Translations under genes and position numbers: made by a program
Assembly: GCA_002784245.1 (NCBI GenBank)
Contig: PFKL01000100.1
Span: 1-13,607, forward strand
Length of the DNA: 13,607 nt
Direction of reading: 5' to 3'
Source of the DNA: Comamonadaceae bacterium CG_4_10_14_3_um_filter_60_75
GTDB taxonomy: Bacteria > Pseudomonadota > Gammaproteobacteria > Burkholderiales > Burkholderiaceae_C
Shown here: positions 6,629-13,310 of the stretch, one piece after another
How positions within the stretch are numbered: the stretch's first letter is position 1
Layout: each line of letters starts with the position of its first letter
The notes under the pieces: model-generated
Database searches by the model: none
Told to the model about the DNA's origin: nothing
The model's input: the letters and a program-made list of their open reading frames with translations, nothing else

Positions 6629-7309
6629 ACCACGATTCAAACCCGGATCAGCGCAGTACGCGAGCGGATCGCAACAGCTTGCCAACAGGCTGGCCGCAGC
6701 CCCGACGCGGTTGCGCTGCTGGCGGTGTCGAAAACCTTCGACGCCGACGCCGTTGCTGCGGCCCATACCGCCGGGCAAATTGCGTTTGGTGAGAATTACA
6801 TCCAGGAAGCGGTCGACAAGATCACCCGGTTGCGGCACCTGCCACTGGTGTGGCACTGCATTGGCCCGGTGCAGAGCAACAAAACGCGCCTGGTTGCCGC
6901 GCATTTTGACTGGGTGCAAACGGTGGATCGACTCAAGATTGCGCAGCGCCTGAGTGACCAGCGCCCCGTGCAATTGGCGCCGCTGCAGGTGTGCATTCAG
7001 GTCAATGTAGACGGCGGCCCCACCAAGTCGGGCGTGGTCCCGGGGCAAACCCTGGAGCTGGCGCGGGCCGTCGCGGCTTTGCCGCACCTGCGCTTGCGCG
7101 GGTTGATGTGCATTCCCGAACCTGCTGCGGATTTTGCAGCTGCTTGCGCAGTATTTAAAAGGGCTAGCGCCTTGTTTGATGCATTAAACCAAGCAGGCTT
7201 GGGGCTTGATACCTTGTCGATGGGCATGAGTGCCGACCTCGAATCAGCTGTCGCTTCAGGCAGCACCATGGTGCGTGTCGGCAGCGCCATCTTCGGCCGA
7301 CGCAACTAG
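6626..7309 (+). CDS. yggS: YggS/PLPBP family pyridoxal-phosphate homeostasis protein
   Basis: A 227-residue single-domain, alanine-racemase-fold protein of the YggS/PROSC family. It binds pyridoxal 5'-phosphate and helps keep B6 vitamers and amino/keto acid pools balanced; no catalytic reaction is established for the family. The PLP lysine is K36 in LAVSKT. Further family motifs are FGENYIQEA (54-62), HCIGPVQSNK (near 77-86), the SMGMSADLESA phosphate-loop region (198-208) and GSTMVRVGSAIFG (212-224) at the C-terminus. Length matches the family. The ATG is preceded by only a weak GTGAG. Residues 170-184 are encoded by an AT-richer 45-base block that resembles the block in the lipoprotein gene at 10195-10239. 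Family alignment from memory shows no length change there, so the protein should still fold normally. Confidence 0.95.
   Translation: MTTIQTRISAVRERIATACQQAGRSPDAVALLAVSKTFDADAVAAAHTAGQIAFGENYIQEAVDKITRLRHLPLVWHCIGPVQSNKTRLVAAHFDWVQTVDRLKIAQRLSDQRPVQLAPLQVCIQVNVDGGPTKSGVVPGQTLELARAVAALPHLRLRGLMCIPEPAADFAAACAVFKRASALFDALNQAGLGLDTLSMGMSADLESAVASGSTMVRVGSAIFGRRN
7133..7177 (+). repeat. 45-base in-frame repeat block inside yggS
   Basis: The block begins TTTTGCAGCTGCTTGCGC (from 7132) and contains ATTTAAAAGGGCTAGCGCC. It is AT-richer than the surrounding gene. It matches the minus-strand block at 10195-10239 at 31 of 45 positions without gaps, and the reading frame is the same in both genes. From memory it resembles a short element with AGCTGCTTGCGC and GCTAGAGCC arms that is common in Comamonadaceae genomes. 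It encodes yggS residues 170-184. Confidence 0.55.
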
Positions 7310-7413
7310 GGTGTAGCCGCAAGGTCTGCGTCTTAAACGCTCGACACCGTGTGAATCCCGCGACTTATGGCATAGTCTGACGATTCAGCACAATATTTAA
7401 ATCGGAGATTACG

Positions 7414-9042
7414 ATGTCCACTCACTCTTCCAGCAGCCACGCTGCGGCCCTGTTTGGTGACCGGATACTGTTGTTGGCAATCGCCATCAGTGCGGTGGCC
7501 AGCCTGATACTGGGCTTTCAGTTTGTCGATACTTCACTCGCGGTTGTGAGTACCCTGGTGTTTGTCGTTCTGACCGGTGCGGTCTACGCCAGCGCCAAGG
7601 CAACGAGCCTGAGCAAGTACGTACTGACCTTTGCCCTCATTGGCCTGGTGGTGTTGCACATTCAGTTGGCGCGCGGGATGGTCGAGTTTCACTTTGGTGT
7701 GTTCGTCACCCTGGCACTGTTGTTGGTGTACCGAGACTGGCGCATCATTGTTTTTGGCGCCGCAGTCTATGCGGTGCACCATGTGTTGTTTGATCGCTTG
7801 CAAGCGGCCGGCTTCGGCTTGTTTTGTCTGTCCGAACCCAACTTTTCGGTTATCTTGCTGCACGCGGTTTACGTGGTGGTGCAGTCGGGAGTCGAAGTTG
7901 TGCTGGTGCTTGGCATGGCCCGCGCCGCGCGTGCGGGGGAGGAGTTGGGCGTGCTGGTGTCGCAAGTTAACCAGGCCGACGGCATTGCCCTGAACGTTGT
8001 CGCTGTTGCTGCCGAAACCCCGGCCGGTGTGGCCCTGAAGTCGGCGCTGGCACGTATGGACGCAGCGGTGGCGGCGGTGCGCACCGGCTCGTACAGCATT
8101 GAGTTGGCCGCCTCCGAGATCGCCAGCGGTAACCAGGACCTGAGCAACCGCACCGAGCAGACCGCCAGCAACCTGCAAAGCACCGCCAGCAGCATGGCGC
8201 ATCTCACGCAAATGGTGAATCAGTCGGCCGAGAACGCCCGTCAGGCCAATCAGCTGGCGATGAACGCCAGCAGTGTGGCCACCCAGGGCGGCCAGGTCGT
8301 CGGTCAGGTGGTCGACACCATGCGCGGTATCAACGAGGCGTCGCGCAAGATCAGCGACATCATCCAGGTGATTGACGGTATTGCGTTCCAGACCAATATT
8401 TTGGCGCTCAATGCCGCGGTGGAGGCGGCGCGCGCTGGGGAACAAGGCCGTGGTTTTGCCGTGGTGGCGTCCGAGGTGCGGTCACTGGCCGGGCGCAGTG
8501 CCGAGGCAGCCAAGGAAATCAAGACCCTGATCAACACCAGCGTCGAGCGCGTCGAATTGGGCTCGGCGCTGGTCGATCAGGCTGGCAGCACCATGACCGA
8601 AGTGGTGAGCTCGATCCAGCGCGTGACCGACATCATGGGTGAAATCAACGCCGCCAGCAATGAACAGGCTGCGGGTGTTTCTGAGGTATCGGATGCCGTG
8701 CGGCAGATGGATCAGGCGACACAGCAAAACGCCGCGCTGGTTGAACAAATGGCCGCGGCCGCCGCCAGCCTGCGCACGCAGGCGCAAGAGCTGGTGCAGA
8801 CGGTTGCCGTATTCAAGAGTGGCGAGTCAGCGGCGGGCGTCTTGCCGACAGCGCGCGCGTTGCCCCCGCGCCAGGCGGCACCCAAACCCGTACCTGCGCG
8901 GCAGCAGGCGCGGGTCAGTACGCGCGCCAATGCCCCCGCACCAGGCAAGACGCCGCGGCTGGCCGTTGCAGATGTCCCGATCAAACCCGCCCAAGTGGCG
9001 GCACCCGTCAAAGCGGCAGCCGACGACTGGGAAACCTTTTGA
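7414..9042 (+). CDS. Methyl-accepting chemotaxis protein with membrane-embedded sensor region
   Basis: A 542-residue chemoreceptor. Hydrophobic stretches at about 17-36, 41-60, 68-87, 92-107, 110-126 and 144-168 suggest six membrane segments with almost no periplasmic loop, so sensing probably takes place in or at the membrane. Histidines H82, H93, H122, H123 and H150 lie in or near these segments. A linker (about 170-235), possibly a degenerate HAMP, leads to the cytoplasmic hairpin. Methylation helices flank the near-invariant tip FQTNILALNAAVEAARAGEQ (325-344) and GRGFAVVASEVRSLA (346-360). A Pro/Ala-rich tail (about 475-535) ends in DWETF, almost identical to the NWETF pentapeptide by which Tar and Tsr tether CheR and CheB. 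The tip sends signals to CheA/CheW; no che genes lie nearby, so it must use partners encoded elsewhere. CGGAGA lies upstream of the ATG. The ligand is unknown. Confidence 0.93.
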   Translation: MSTHSSSSHAAALFGDRILLLAIAISAVASLILGFQFVDTSLAVVSTLVFVVLTGAVYASAKATSLSKYVLTFALIGLVVLHIQLARGMVEFHFGVFVTLALLLVYRDWRIIVFGAAVYAVHHVLFDRLQAAGFGLFCLSEPNFSVILLHAVYVVVQSGVEVVLVLGMARAARAGEELGVLVSQVNQADGIALNVVAVAAETPAGVALKSALARMDAAVAAVRTGSYSIELAASEIASGNQDLSNRTEQTASNLQSTASSMAHLTQMVNQSAENARQANQLAMNASSVATQGGQVVGQVVDTMRGINEASRKISDIIQVIDGIAFQTNILALNAAVEAARAGEQGRGFAVVASEVRSLAGRSAEAAKEIKTLINTSVERVELGSALVDQAGSTMTEVVSSIQRVTDIMGEINAASNEQAAGVSEVSDAVRQMDQATQQNAALVEQMAAAAASLRTQAQELVQTVAVFKSGESAAGVLPTARALPPRQAAPKPVPARQQARVSTRANAPAPGKTPRLAVADVPIKPAQVAAPVKAAADDWETF

Positions 9043-9063
9043 TCTTTCGACCAAGGATTACAC

Positions 9064-9468
9064 ATGCCATCATTCCCGACGTTTGTTCGCCCCCTGCTTT
9101 TTTGCACCATGCTGGCGCTGGGCGCCAACGCTGCGCTGGCCGTTGGCACGGTCAACGTCAAGCAGAGTGCGGCGCTCCAGAGTCAGGGCGTCCTGCTTAT
9201 TGATGTGCGCACACCGGGCGAATTTGCCCAGGGCCACGCCCCTGGCGCGACCCTGATTCCGCTGGATCAATTGCCGCAGCGTCTGGGTGAGCTGCGCCGC
9301 GTGCAAGACAGGCCGATCGCGCTGATTTGCCGCTCTGGCAACCGTTCGGGCCAGGCGCAGGTCATCCTCGAAAAGGCGGGTTTTACCAAAGCTGTCAACG
9401 TCGAAGGCGGTATGAAAGCCTGGGCCAAGGCTGGTTTGCCCGTGGTGACTGGCGCACCAGCAAGATAG
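9064..9468 (+). CDS. Exported single-domain rhodanese
   Basis: A 134-residue protein with a Sec signal peptide (hydrophobic about 9-22, probable cleavage after ALA at 24-26) and one rhodanese domain. The domain shows LLIDVRTPGEFAQGHAPGA (44-62), the active-site loop CRSGNRS with catalytic C89, and VEGGMKAWAKAGLPV (113-127). Rhodaneses carry sulfur as a cysteine persulfide; the mature protein should be periplasmic. The substrate is unknown, and thiosulfate sulfurtransferase activity is only presumed. The gene begins 21 bases after the chemoreceptor stop with AAGGA upstream, so it probably shares that transcript. A strong hairpin follows 46 bases after its stop. Confidence 0.92.
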   Translation: MPSFPTFVRPLLFCTMLALGANAALAVGTVNVKQSAALQSQGVLLIDVRTPGEFAQGHAPGATLIPLDQLPQRLGELRRVQDRPIALICRSGNRSGQAQVILEKAGFTKAVNVEGGMKAWAKAGLPVVTGAPAR

Positions 9469-9513
9469 GCGAACACCAGCCCCGTAGCGGGTCGAGCAAA
9501 ACGCACGGCAGTC

Positions 9514-9534
9514 ATGCCCGAGCTGATCGGGCAT
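9514..9534. terminator. Hairpin between convergent rhodanese and lipoprotein genes
   Basis: ATGCCCGA at 9514-9521 and TCGGGCAT at 9527-9534 form a perfect eight-pair stem around the loop GCTGA. It lies in the 93-base gap between two convergent stop codons, with a smaller CCCG/CGGG hairpin nearby (9481-9491). There is no T-run on either side, so release may be Rho-assisted. A bidirectional terminator is the simplest reading. Confidence 0.5.
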
Positions 9535-9561
9535 CCACGGCGTCGGATCGCGCGCGGCGGC

Positions 9562-10245
9562 TCAGTGGTCGGGCAGTTGCGCCAGCCACGCCTGCAGCTC
9601 GGTAATGGCCTGGTCGGTGGTCGCAGCGAGAGCTTGCACACCCCCTGACGCATCGGCGGTGGGCGCCGTTTGCTGGGCGATGAAGCTGCGTTGCGCCAGC
9701 AGTGCATCGCCCGTGACCCTGCGCACCAGCACGGTGGCACGCAAGCGTACCAGCGCGCTGCTGCTGTCTGGCGTATCAAACAGCTGGCTGAACTCTTCCA
9801 GGTCGACCTGCAGTTTCAGCAGCGCGGGCTCGGTGATGGCAACTGCGGCCGCACTTGCGGATCGGGGCGGCGCGACAGCGCCTGGATGCAACACCGCGCG
9901 ACGCAGGCCCAGGCGCTCGCGCAAGCGTTGGTCAACCAGCAGCGCTGGCGGCATGCTCCAGCGCGAGTGTGCGTATGCTTGGGGTTGCTGTGCGTCGGCG
10001 TACATCAGGCGGTACAGCAGCGCGGTGCCACCCAACGCAGCGCTGGCTTGCACTGGGGCCAACTCCAGCGGCGGCAGCACTTCCGCGCGGTCGCCGGGCC
10101 TGATCTGGCGCGCGCCCGGGCCAAAGTCGTGCAACAGCACGCCAGCGTCGTTGCGCGGCAGCGAGCAGCCGGTCAGCGCCAGAGAAATCAAGAGAAACAG
10201 GGCTCTAGCCCCTGATAAATAAGCGTAAGAAGCTATAAAAGACAT
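9562..10245 (-). CDS. PqiC-like ABC transport auxiliary lipoprotein of an MCE system
   Basis: A 227-residue lipoprotein resembling the ABC-transport auxiliary (PqiC) family. The signal peptide ends in the lipobox LTGC, with C27 as the lipidated residue and Ser at +2, predicting outer-membrane sorting. Relatives such as PqiC are thought to dock the periplasmic MCE channel at the outer membrane; here it is the last gene of an MCE operon, 47 bases after the MCE-protein stop. Homology is judged from the short length, the lipobox, a conserved RERLGLRR segment (109-116) and context, so it is weaker than for its neighbours. Residues 3-17, most of the signal peptide, are encoded by the repeat block described separately. 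The region before the ATG has no good ribosome binding site, but no better start precedes the lipobox. A 12-base palindrome (GTTCGGCCGAAC, 10273-10284) lies in the upstream gap. Confidence 0.8.
   Translation of the reverse strand: MSFIASYAYLSGARALFLLISLALTGCSLPRNDAGVLLHDFGPGARQIRPGDRAEVLPPLELAPVQASAALGGTALLYRLMYADAQQPQAYAHSRWSMPPALLVDQRLRERLGLRRAVLHPGAVAPPRSASAAAVAITEPALLKLQVDLEEFSQLFDTPDSSSALVRLRATVLVRRVTGDALLAQRSFIAQQTAPTADASGGVQALAATTDQAITELQAWLAQLPDH
10195..10239 (-). repeat. 45-base in-frame repeat block forming the lipoprotein signal peptide
   Basis: On the minus strand the block reads TTTATAGCTTCTTACGC, then TTATTTATCAGGGGCTAG and AGCCCTGTTT. It lies one codon after the ATG at 10245 and codes residues 3-17 of the lipoprotein. 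It is ungapped and in the same frame as the yggS block (7133-7177), matching at 31 of 45 positions. It is AT-richer than the rest of the operon. It looks like a dispersed Comamonadaceae-type element captured as signal-peptide coding sequence. Confidence 0.55.
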
Positions 10246-10292
10246 AGTTTTGAGGGGTGAAGGTTAACGTCAGTTCGGCCGAACTTGTTGCC

Positions 10293-11261
10293 CTAGCGAA
10301 CCGCTGGTGCAGGCGCCATGAAGCCGGGCTCGCCCGGGCCCGGGTGCGGCGTCGGTTTGCCCAGCAGCAAGGCCTGGGGTTGGTCGCTGAATGCCTGGGC
10401 CAGTTCACCGATCTGGCGGGTGGTGCGCGCCGCCGCCTGCACCGCCTGCTGCACGGCCGGCAAGGTGCTGTTGTGCAGTGTCTGCCCGGTGGCCACCAGC
10501 ACGTCGGCACCCCAGTCGAGCTTATCGAGCGTGCCGCCGGGGGCGTACATGCGCTCGGTCACACGCCTGAAAGCCAGCGCCGAGGCGCGTGCTTCGTTGG
10601 CACTGTCACCCACGCGCTGTGAGGTGGCCTGCAGAGCGGCCAAGGTCTCCTGCCCTGACTTGGCCAGCGCGGGCCAGCTTTGACGCGCTTGCGCTGAGAG
10701 CTGCTGCAAGTCAGCCGCTGCTTGGCCCAGGTTGTTGACCGCGGTCATCAGCGTGCGCTGGTTTTCGGGTGACAGCAGCGCGTTGAGACGCTGGCCCGAT
10801 TGCTCAAGCTGCCCGAGCAGGCGCTCGCCTTGGTCGGTCAGCCGGTTCATCAGGCCTGCGCGCAACGGGATGCGTGCAGGCTGTTCGGTGCCGGTGGCCA
10901 GCGCCGTGCTGGTTGGCGTTGCGTCATCCAGCGCAATGAAAGCCAGGCCGGTCACCCCCTGCACACCCAGGGTGGCAAAGGTGCTGCTGGTGATGGGCGC
11001 CTGGTCGTCGACGGCAATGCGCACCAGCACCTGCGCACGAGCGTCCGGGTCGAGCCCGATGGCGGTGACTTTGCCCACCGGTACGCCGTGGTAGCGCACG
11101 CTCGCTTGCGGTTGCAGACCGGTAACGTTGACGTTGCCGCTGAGCAGGTACTCGCGCATAGCGCGGGTGTCGCGCGTCAGCCAGACGGCGGTGGCTGTCA
11201 ACAGGGTCAGCAACAGCAGCACAAAGCTGCCGGCGGCCAGAGCGTGGGATTTGTTTTCCAT
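10293..11261 (-). CDS. mlaD: MlaD/MCE-domain protein with long helical tail
   Basis: A 322-residue periplasmic MCE protein anchored by one N-terminal membrane segment (about 9-29). The MCE domain spans about 37-113 and includes VTGLQPQASVRYHGVPVGKV (46-65) and LGVQGVTGLAFIAL (98-111). Residues about 135-275 are Ala/Gln/Leu-rich helix, likely a coiled coil that could build a channel or needle in an MCE hexamer. The tail is Pro/Gly-rich. MCE hexamers pass lipids between the inner-membrane ABC transporter and outer-membrane partners. The long helical tail and the paired auxiliary lipoprotein set it apart from E. coli MlaD, which is short and works with soluble MlaC; it is closer in plan to Pseudomonas/Rhodoferax-type MCE operons with PqiC-like partners. 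It starts 21 bases after the ATPase stop. Confidence 0.92.
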   Translation of the reverse strand: MENKSHALAAGSFVLLLLTLLTATAVWLTRDTRAMREYLLSGNVNVTGLQPQASVRYHGVPVGKVTAIGLDPDARAQVLVRIAVDDQAPITSSTFATLGVQGVTGLAFIALDDATPTSTALATGTEQPARIPLRAGLMNRLTDQGERLLGQLEQSGQRLNALLSPENQRTLMTAVNNLGQAAADLQQLSAQARQSWPALAKSGQETLAALQATSQRVGDSANEARASALAFRRVTERMYAPGGTLDKLDWGADVLVATGQTLHNSTLPAVQQAVQAAARTTRQIGELAQAFSDQPQALLLGKPTPHPGPGEPGFMAPAPAVR

Positions 11262-11282
11262 AAGTACCGGTAGGGGGTGTTT

Positions 11283-12104
11283 TTACTCCGTCTGCGCTTG
11301 CCTGTGCAACAGGGCGCTGGCGCGTCGGCCACGTTCACCCAGAAAAAACTCTTTGATGAACGGGTGCGGCTGCGCCATAACATGTGCCGCGTCGCCCTCG
11401 GCCACGATGTGTTTGTCAGCCACCACCGCGATGCGGGTGGAGAGTTCCAGCAGCGTGTCGAGGTCGTGCGTGACCATCACCACGGTGAGCCCCAGCTCTT
11501 CATGCAGGGATTTCAGCAGCGCACAAAACGTGTCGGCGCTGCCGGGGTCCAGCCCGGCGGTGGGTTCGTCCAGCAGCAGCAGCGGCGGGTCCATCACCAG
11601 CGCGCGCGCCAGCGCCACGCGTTTGATCATGCCGCCCGACAAACTGGCGGGCATCTGGTGCGCAACAGAAGGCGCCAACCCGACCATCTGCAGTTTGACC
11701 AGCGCGACGTCGCGAATCAGGTTGTCTGGCAGCGTGCCCAGCTCACGCAGTGCAAAGGCAATGTTGTCGAGCACGCTGAAAGCGCTGAACAACGCCCCGT
11801 GCTGAAACAGCATGCCGACGCGGCTGGAAGCACCGGCACGGCCTAGCTGTGTGGCGGGTTGCCCCTGCACCGTCACCTGGCCGCGGGTGGGCAGGGCCAG
11901 CCCCAGCATCTGGCGCAACAGCACGGTTTTGCCGGAACCCGAACCGCCGACGATCGACAGCAGTTCGCCGCGCGCAATGCGCAAGTCCAGCTCCTGGTGC
12001 ACCACCACGTCGCGCCCGGCGCGGCGAAACACCGACCACAGTTTGTCGATCTGCACCATGGGCTGGCGCAGCACCTGCGCGACGGGCTCAATCGGCGGAT
12101 TCAT
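11283..12104 (-). CDS. mlaF: MlaF-type ABC transporter ATP-binding protein
   Basis: A 273-residue ABC ATPase that would energise lipid transport through the MlaE-like permease at the inner membrane. Motifs in order are Walker A GGSGSGKT (53-60), the Q-loop residue Q101 in LFQHGALF, signature LSGGM (155-159), Walker B LLLLDE (175-180), the D-loop AGLD (183-186) and the switch histidine H213 in VTHD. Between the Q-loop and signature, SAFSVLDNIAFALRE (107-121) is typical of the MlaF subfamily. The start at 12104 is chosen because its ATG overlaps the permease stop in an ATGA; the frame is open to 12407, but that extension runs antisense-like through permease coding sequence in another frame and has no family similarity. 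Translation is probably coupled to the permease. Confidence 0.95.
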   Translation of the reverse strand: MNPPIEPVAQVLRQPMVQIDKLWSVFRRAGRDVVVHQELDLRIARGELLSIVGGSGSGKTVLLRQMLGLALPTRGQVTVQGQPATQLGRAGASSRVGMLFQHGALFSAFSVLDNIAFALRELGTLPDNLIRDVALVKLQMVGLAPSVAHQMPASLSGGMIKRVALARALVMDPPLLLLDEPTAGLDPGSADTFCALLKSLHEELGLTVVMVTHDLDTLLELSTRIAVVADKHIVAEGDAAHVMAQPHPFIKEFFLGERGRRASALLHRQAQTE

Positions 12105-13231
12105 AGGCCAACATTCTTGAAAATGACCGCTGCCGCGGCATCCACCAGCAGCACCAGCGTGATGCTGGTCACCACCGACGCCGTTGTTCCCTGGCCCAGG
12201 CTTTCGGTATTGGGCTTGATGCGCAGGCCGTAATGGCAGGCAATCAACGCAATCAGCACGCCAAAGACCACCGACTTGCCCAAGCCTAGCCACAGATTGC
12301 CAATCGACACCGCATCGGGCAGCGTGGTTAAAAAATAAGCGGGCTTGACGCCCAGCACCAGATCGGCGGCCAGCATGCCCCCGAGCATCGCCGCCGCCGT
12401 AGTCCACACCGCAATCAGCGGCATGGCAATCGCGCTGGCCAGCGCCCGCGGCAGCACCAGCCGCAAGCCAATGGCAATGCCCATGACGCGTATCGCATCA
12501 ATCTCTTCGGTCACGCGCATCACGCCAATCTGCGCCGTCATCGCCGAGCCCGAGCGCCCGGCAATCAAAATAGCCGCCAGCATCGGCCCGAGCTCGCGGA
12601 TCAATGCAATGCCCAGAATGTTGACGATAAACGTGTCCGCGCCAAACTGGCGCAGCTGGCGCGACATCAGGTAGGCCAGCACGATGCCGATCATGAAACC
12701 GACCAGCGCGGTGATGGGCAGCGCGGTCGCCCCCATGTGGTACAGATGGCCCGACACATCGCGCCAGGGGCCACGGCGCGGTGCGCGTAGCAGCGCGAGA
12801 AAGTCAAGTGCCAGTTGCCCAAGCAGGCGCACCAGGCCACTAAGGTGTTCTTCCACGCGCCAGAGTGTCTCTCCCAGTTTCAAAAACAGCGTCCAGGCGC
12901 TCGTGTGCGGCCGCGCGGGCGCGGCGGTGGTGAAGCGTGCCACCCGCTCCAGCATGGCGCGCTGGTGGGGCGTGAGCAGAAGTTGCAGCGGCCATTGGCG
13001 GCCCCAGTGGTTCCACAGCAGTTGCGCTGCAGTGTGGTCGAGCCGGCTGATGGCGCGCAGGTCCCAGGCGGTGGGTGCGGCGCCGGGTTGTCCGATCTGC
13101 GCCAAGGTCTGGCTGATGCGTTGCCAGTTGGCGGGCTCGGCCAGACGGGCGGCGTTCCAGCAGCCCGCCAGCACCCAAGTGCGCGCATTGGCGTCGGTTT
13201 GCGGTGTCAGGGTCGGGGCGGTGTCGGTCAT
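12101..13231 (-). CDS. mlaE: MlaE-type permease fused to an N-terminal STAS-like domain
   Basis: A 376-residue fusion. Residues about 17-105 look like a STAS (MlaB-like) domain, with WVLAGCWN as the first strand and AWDLRAISRLDHTAAQLLW (55-73) matching the DLS...LD.AGAQLL pattern. The MlaE permease domain follows (about 155-376), with membrane helices near 168-190, 200-225, 255-290, 318-335 and 352-370, and the MlaE signature RELGPMLAAILIAGRSGSA (212-230). In E. coli MlaB is a separate protein that stabilises MlaF; here it seems built into the permease, and no separate mlaB is seen in the operon. The start ATG at 13231 is chosen over an upstream frame open to 13312, because that extension runs into the divergent GMC gene. 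The operon order is mlaE-mlaF-mlaD-lipoprotein. Confidence 0.93.
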   Translation of the reverse strand: MTDTAPTLTPQTDANARTWVLAGCWNAARLAEPANWQRISQTLAQIGQPGAAPTAWDLRAISRLDHTAAQLLWNHWGRQWPLQLLLTPHQRAMLERVARFTTAAPARPHTSAWTLFLKLGETLWRVEEHLSGLVRLLGQLALDFLALLRAPRRGPWRDVSGHLYHMGATALPITALVGFMIGIVLAYLMSRQLRQFGADTFIVNILGIALIRELGPMLAAILIAGRSGSAMTAQIGVMRVTEEIDAIRVMGIAIGLRLVLPRALASAIAMPLIAVWTTAAAMLGGMLAADLVLGVKPAYFLTTLPDAVSIGNLWLGLGKSVVFGVLIALIACHYGLRIKPNTESLGQGTTASVVTSITLVLLVDAAAAVIFKNVGL

Positions 13232-13273
13232 GGCAAGCAGTTCAGGTGCGCATCGTAGCGGCAAGCGTGCGCT

Positions 13274-13288
13274 GGGGCAAAATGCCCC
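13274..13288. promoter_or_regulatory. Hairpin in the divergent mlaE / GMC control region
   Basis: The 79 bases between the mlaE-like and GMC starts contain GGGGCA-AAA-TGCCCC, a perfect six-pair inverted repeat with a three-base spacer. It ends seven bases before the AAAGGAG ribosome binding site of the GMC gene. It could be an operator half-site pair, or CAAAAT within it could act as a weak -10 element; no -35 match is visible. Confidence 0.3.
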
Positions 13289-13310
13289 GGCCGCAAAGGA
13301 GTTTTCCGCC

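Noticed and set aside
7310..7413. Flagellar-type (sigma-28) promoter before the chemoreceptor
   Set aside because: A TAAA is present near 7333, but the sequence at the right distance does not match GCCGATAA. No convincing sigma-70 promoter could be assigned either.
7534..8445. 303-residue minus-strand open frame opposite the chemoreceptor
   Set aside because: Rich in His, Gln and Arg with no motif; it overlies the conserved chemoreceptor signalling domain.
10273..10284. Palindrome GTTCGGCCGAAC between the MCE-protein and lipoprotein genes
   Set aside because: It is perfect, but only 12 bases long, inside an operon, with no second copy seen; it is not enough to call an operator or attachment site.
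12105..12407. N-terminal extension of the MlaF ATPase
   Set aside because: The extension lies within permease coding sequence in another frame and resembles no ABC protein; the ATGA overlap supports the start at 12104.
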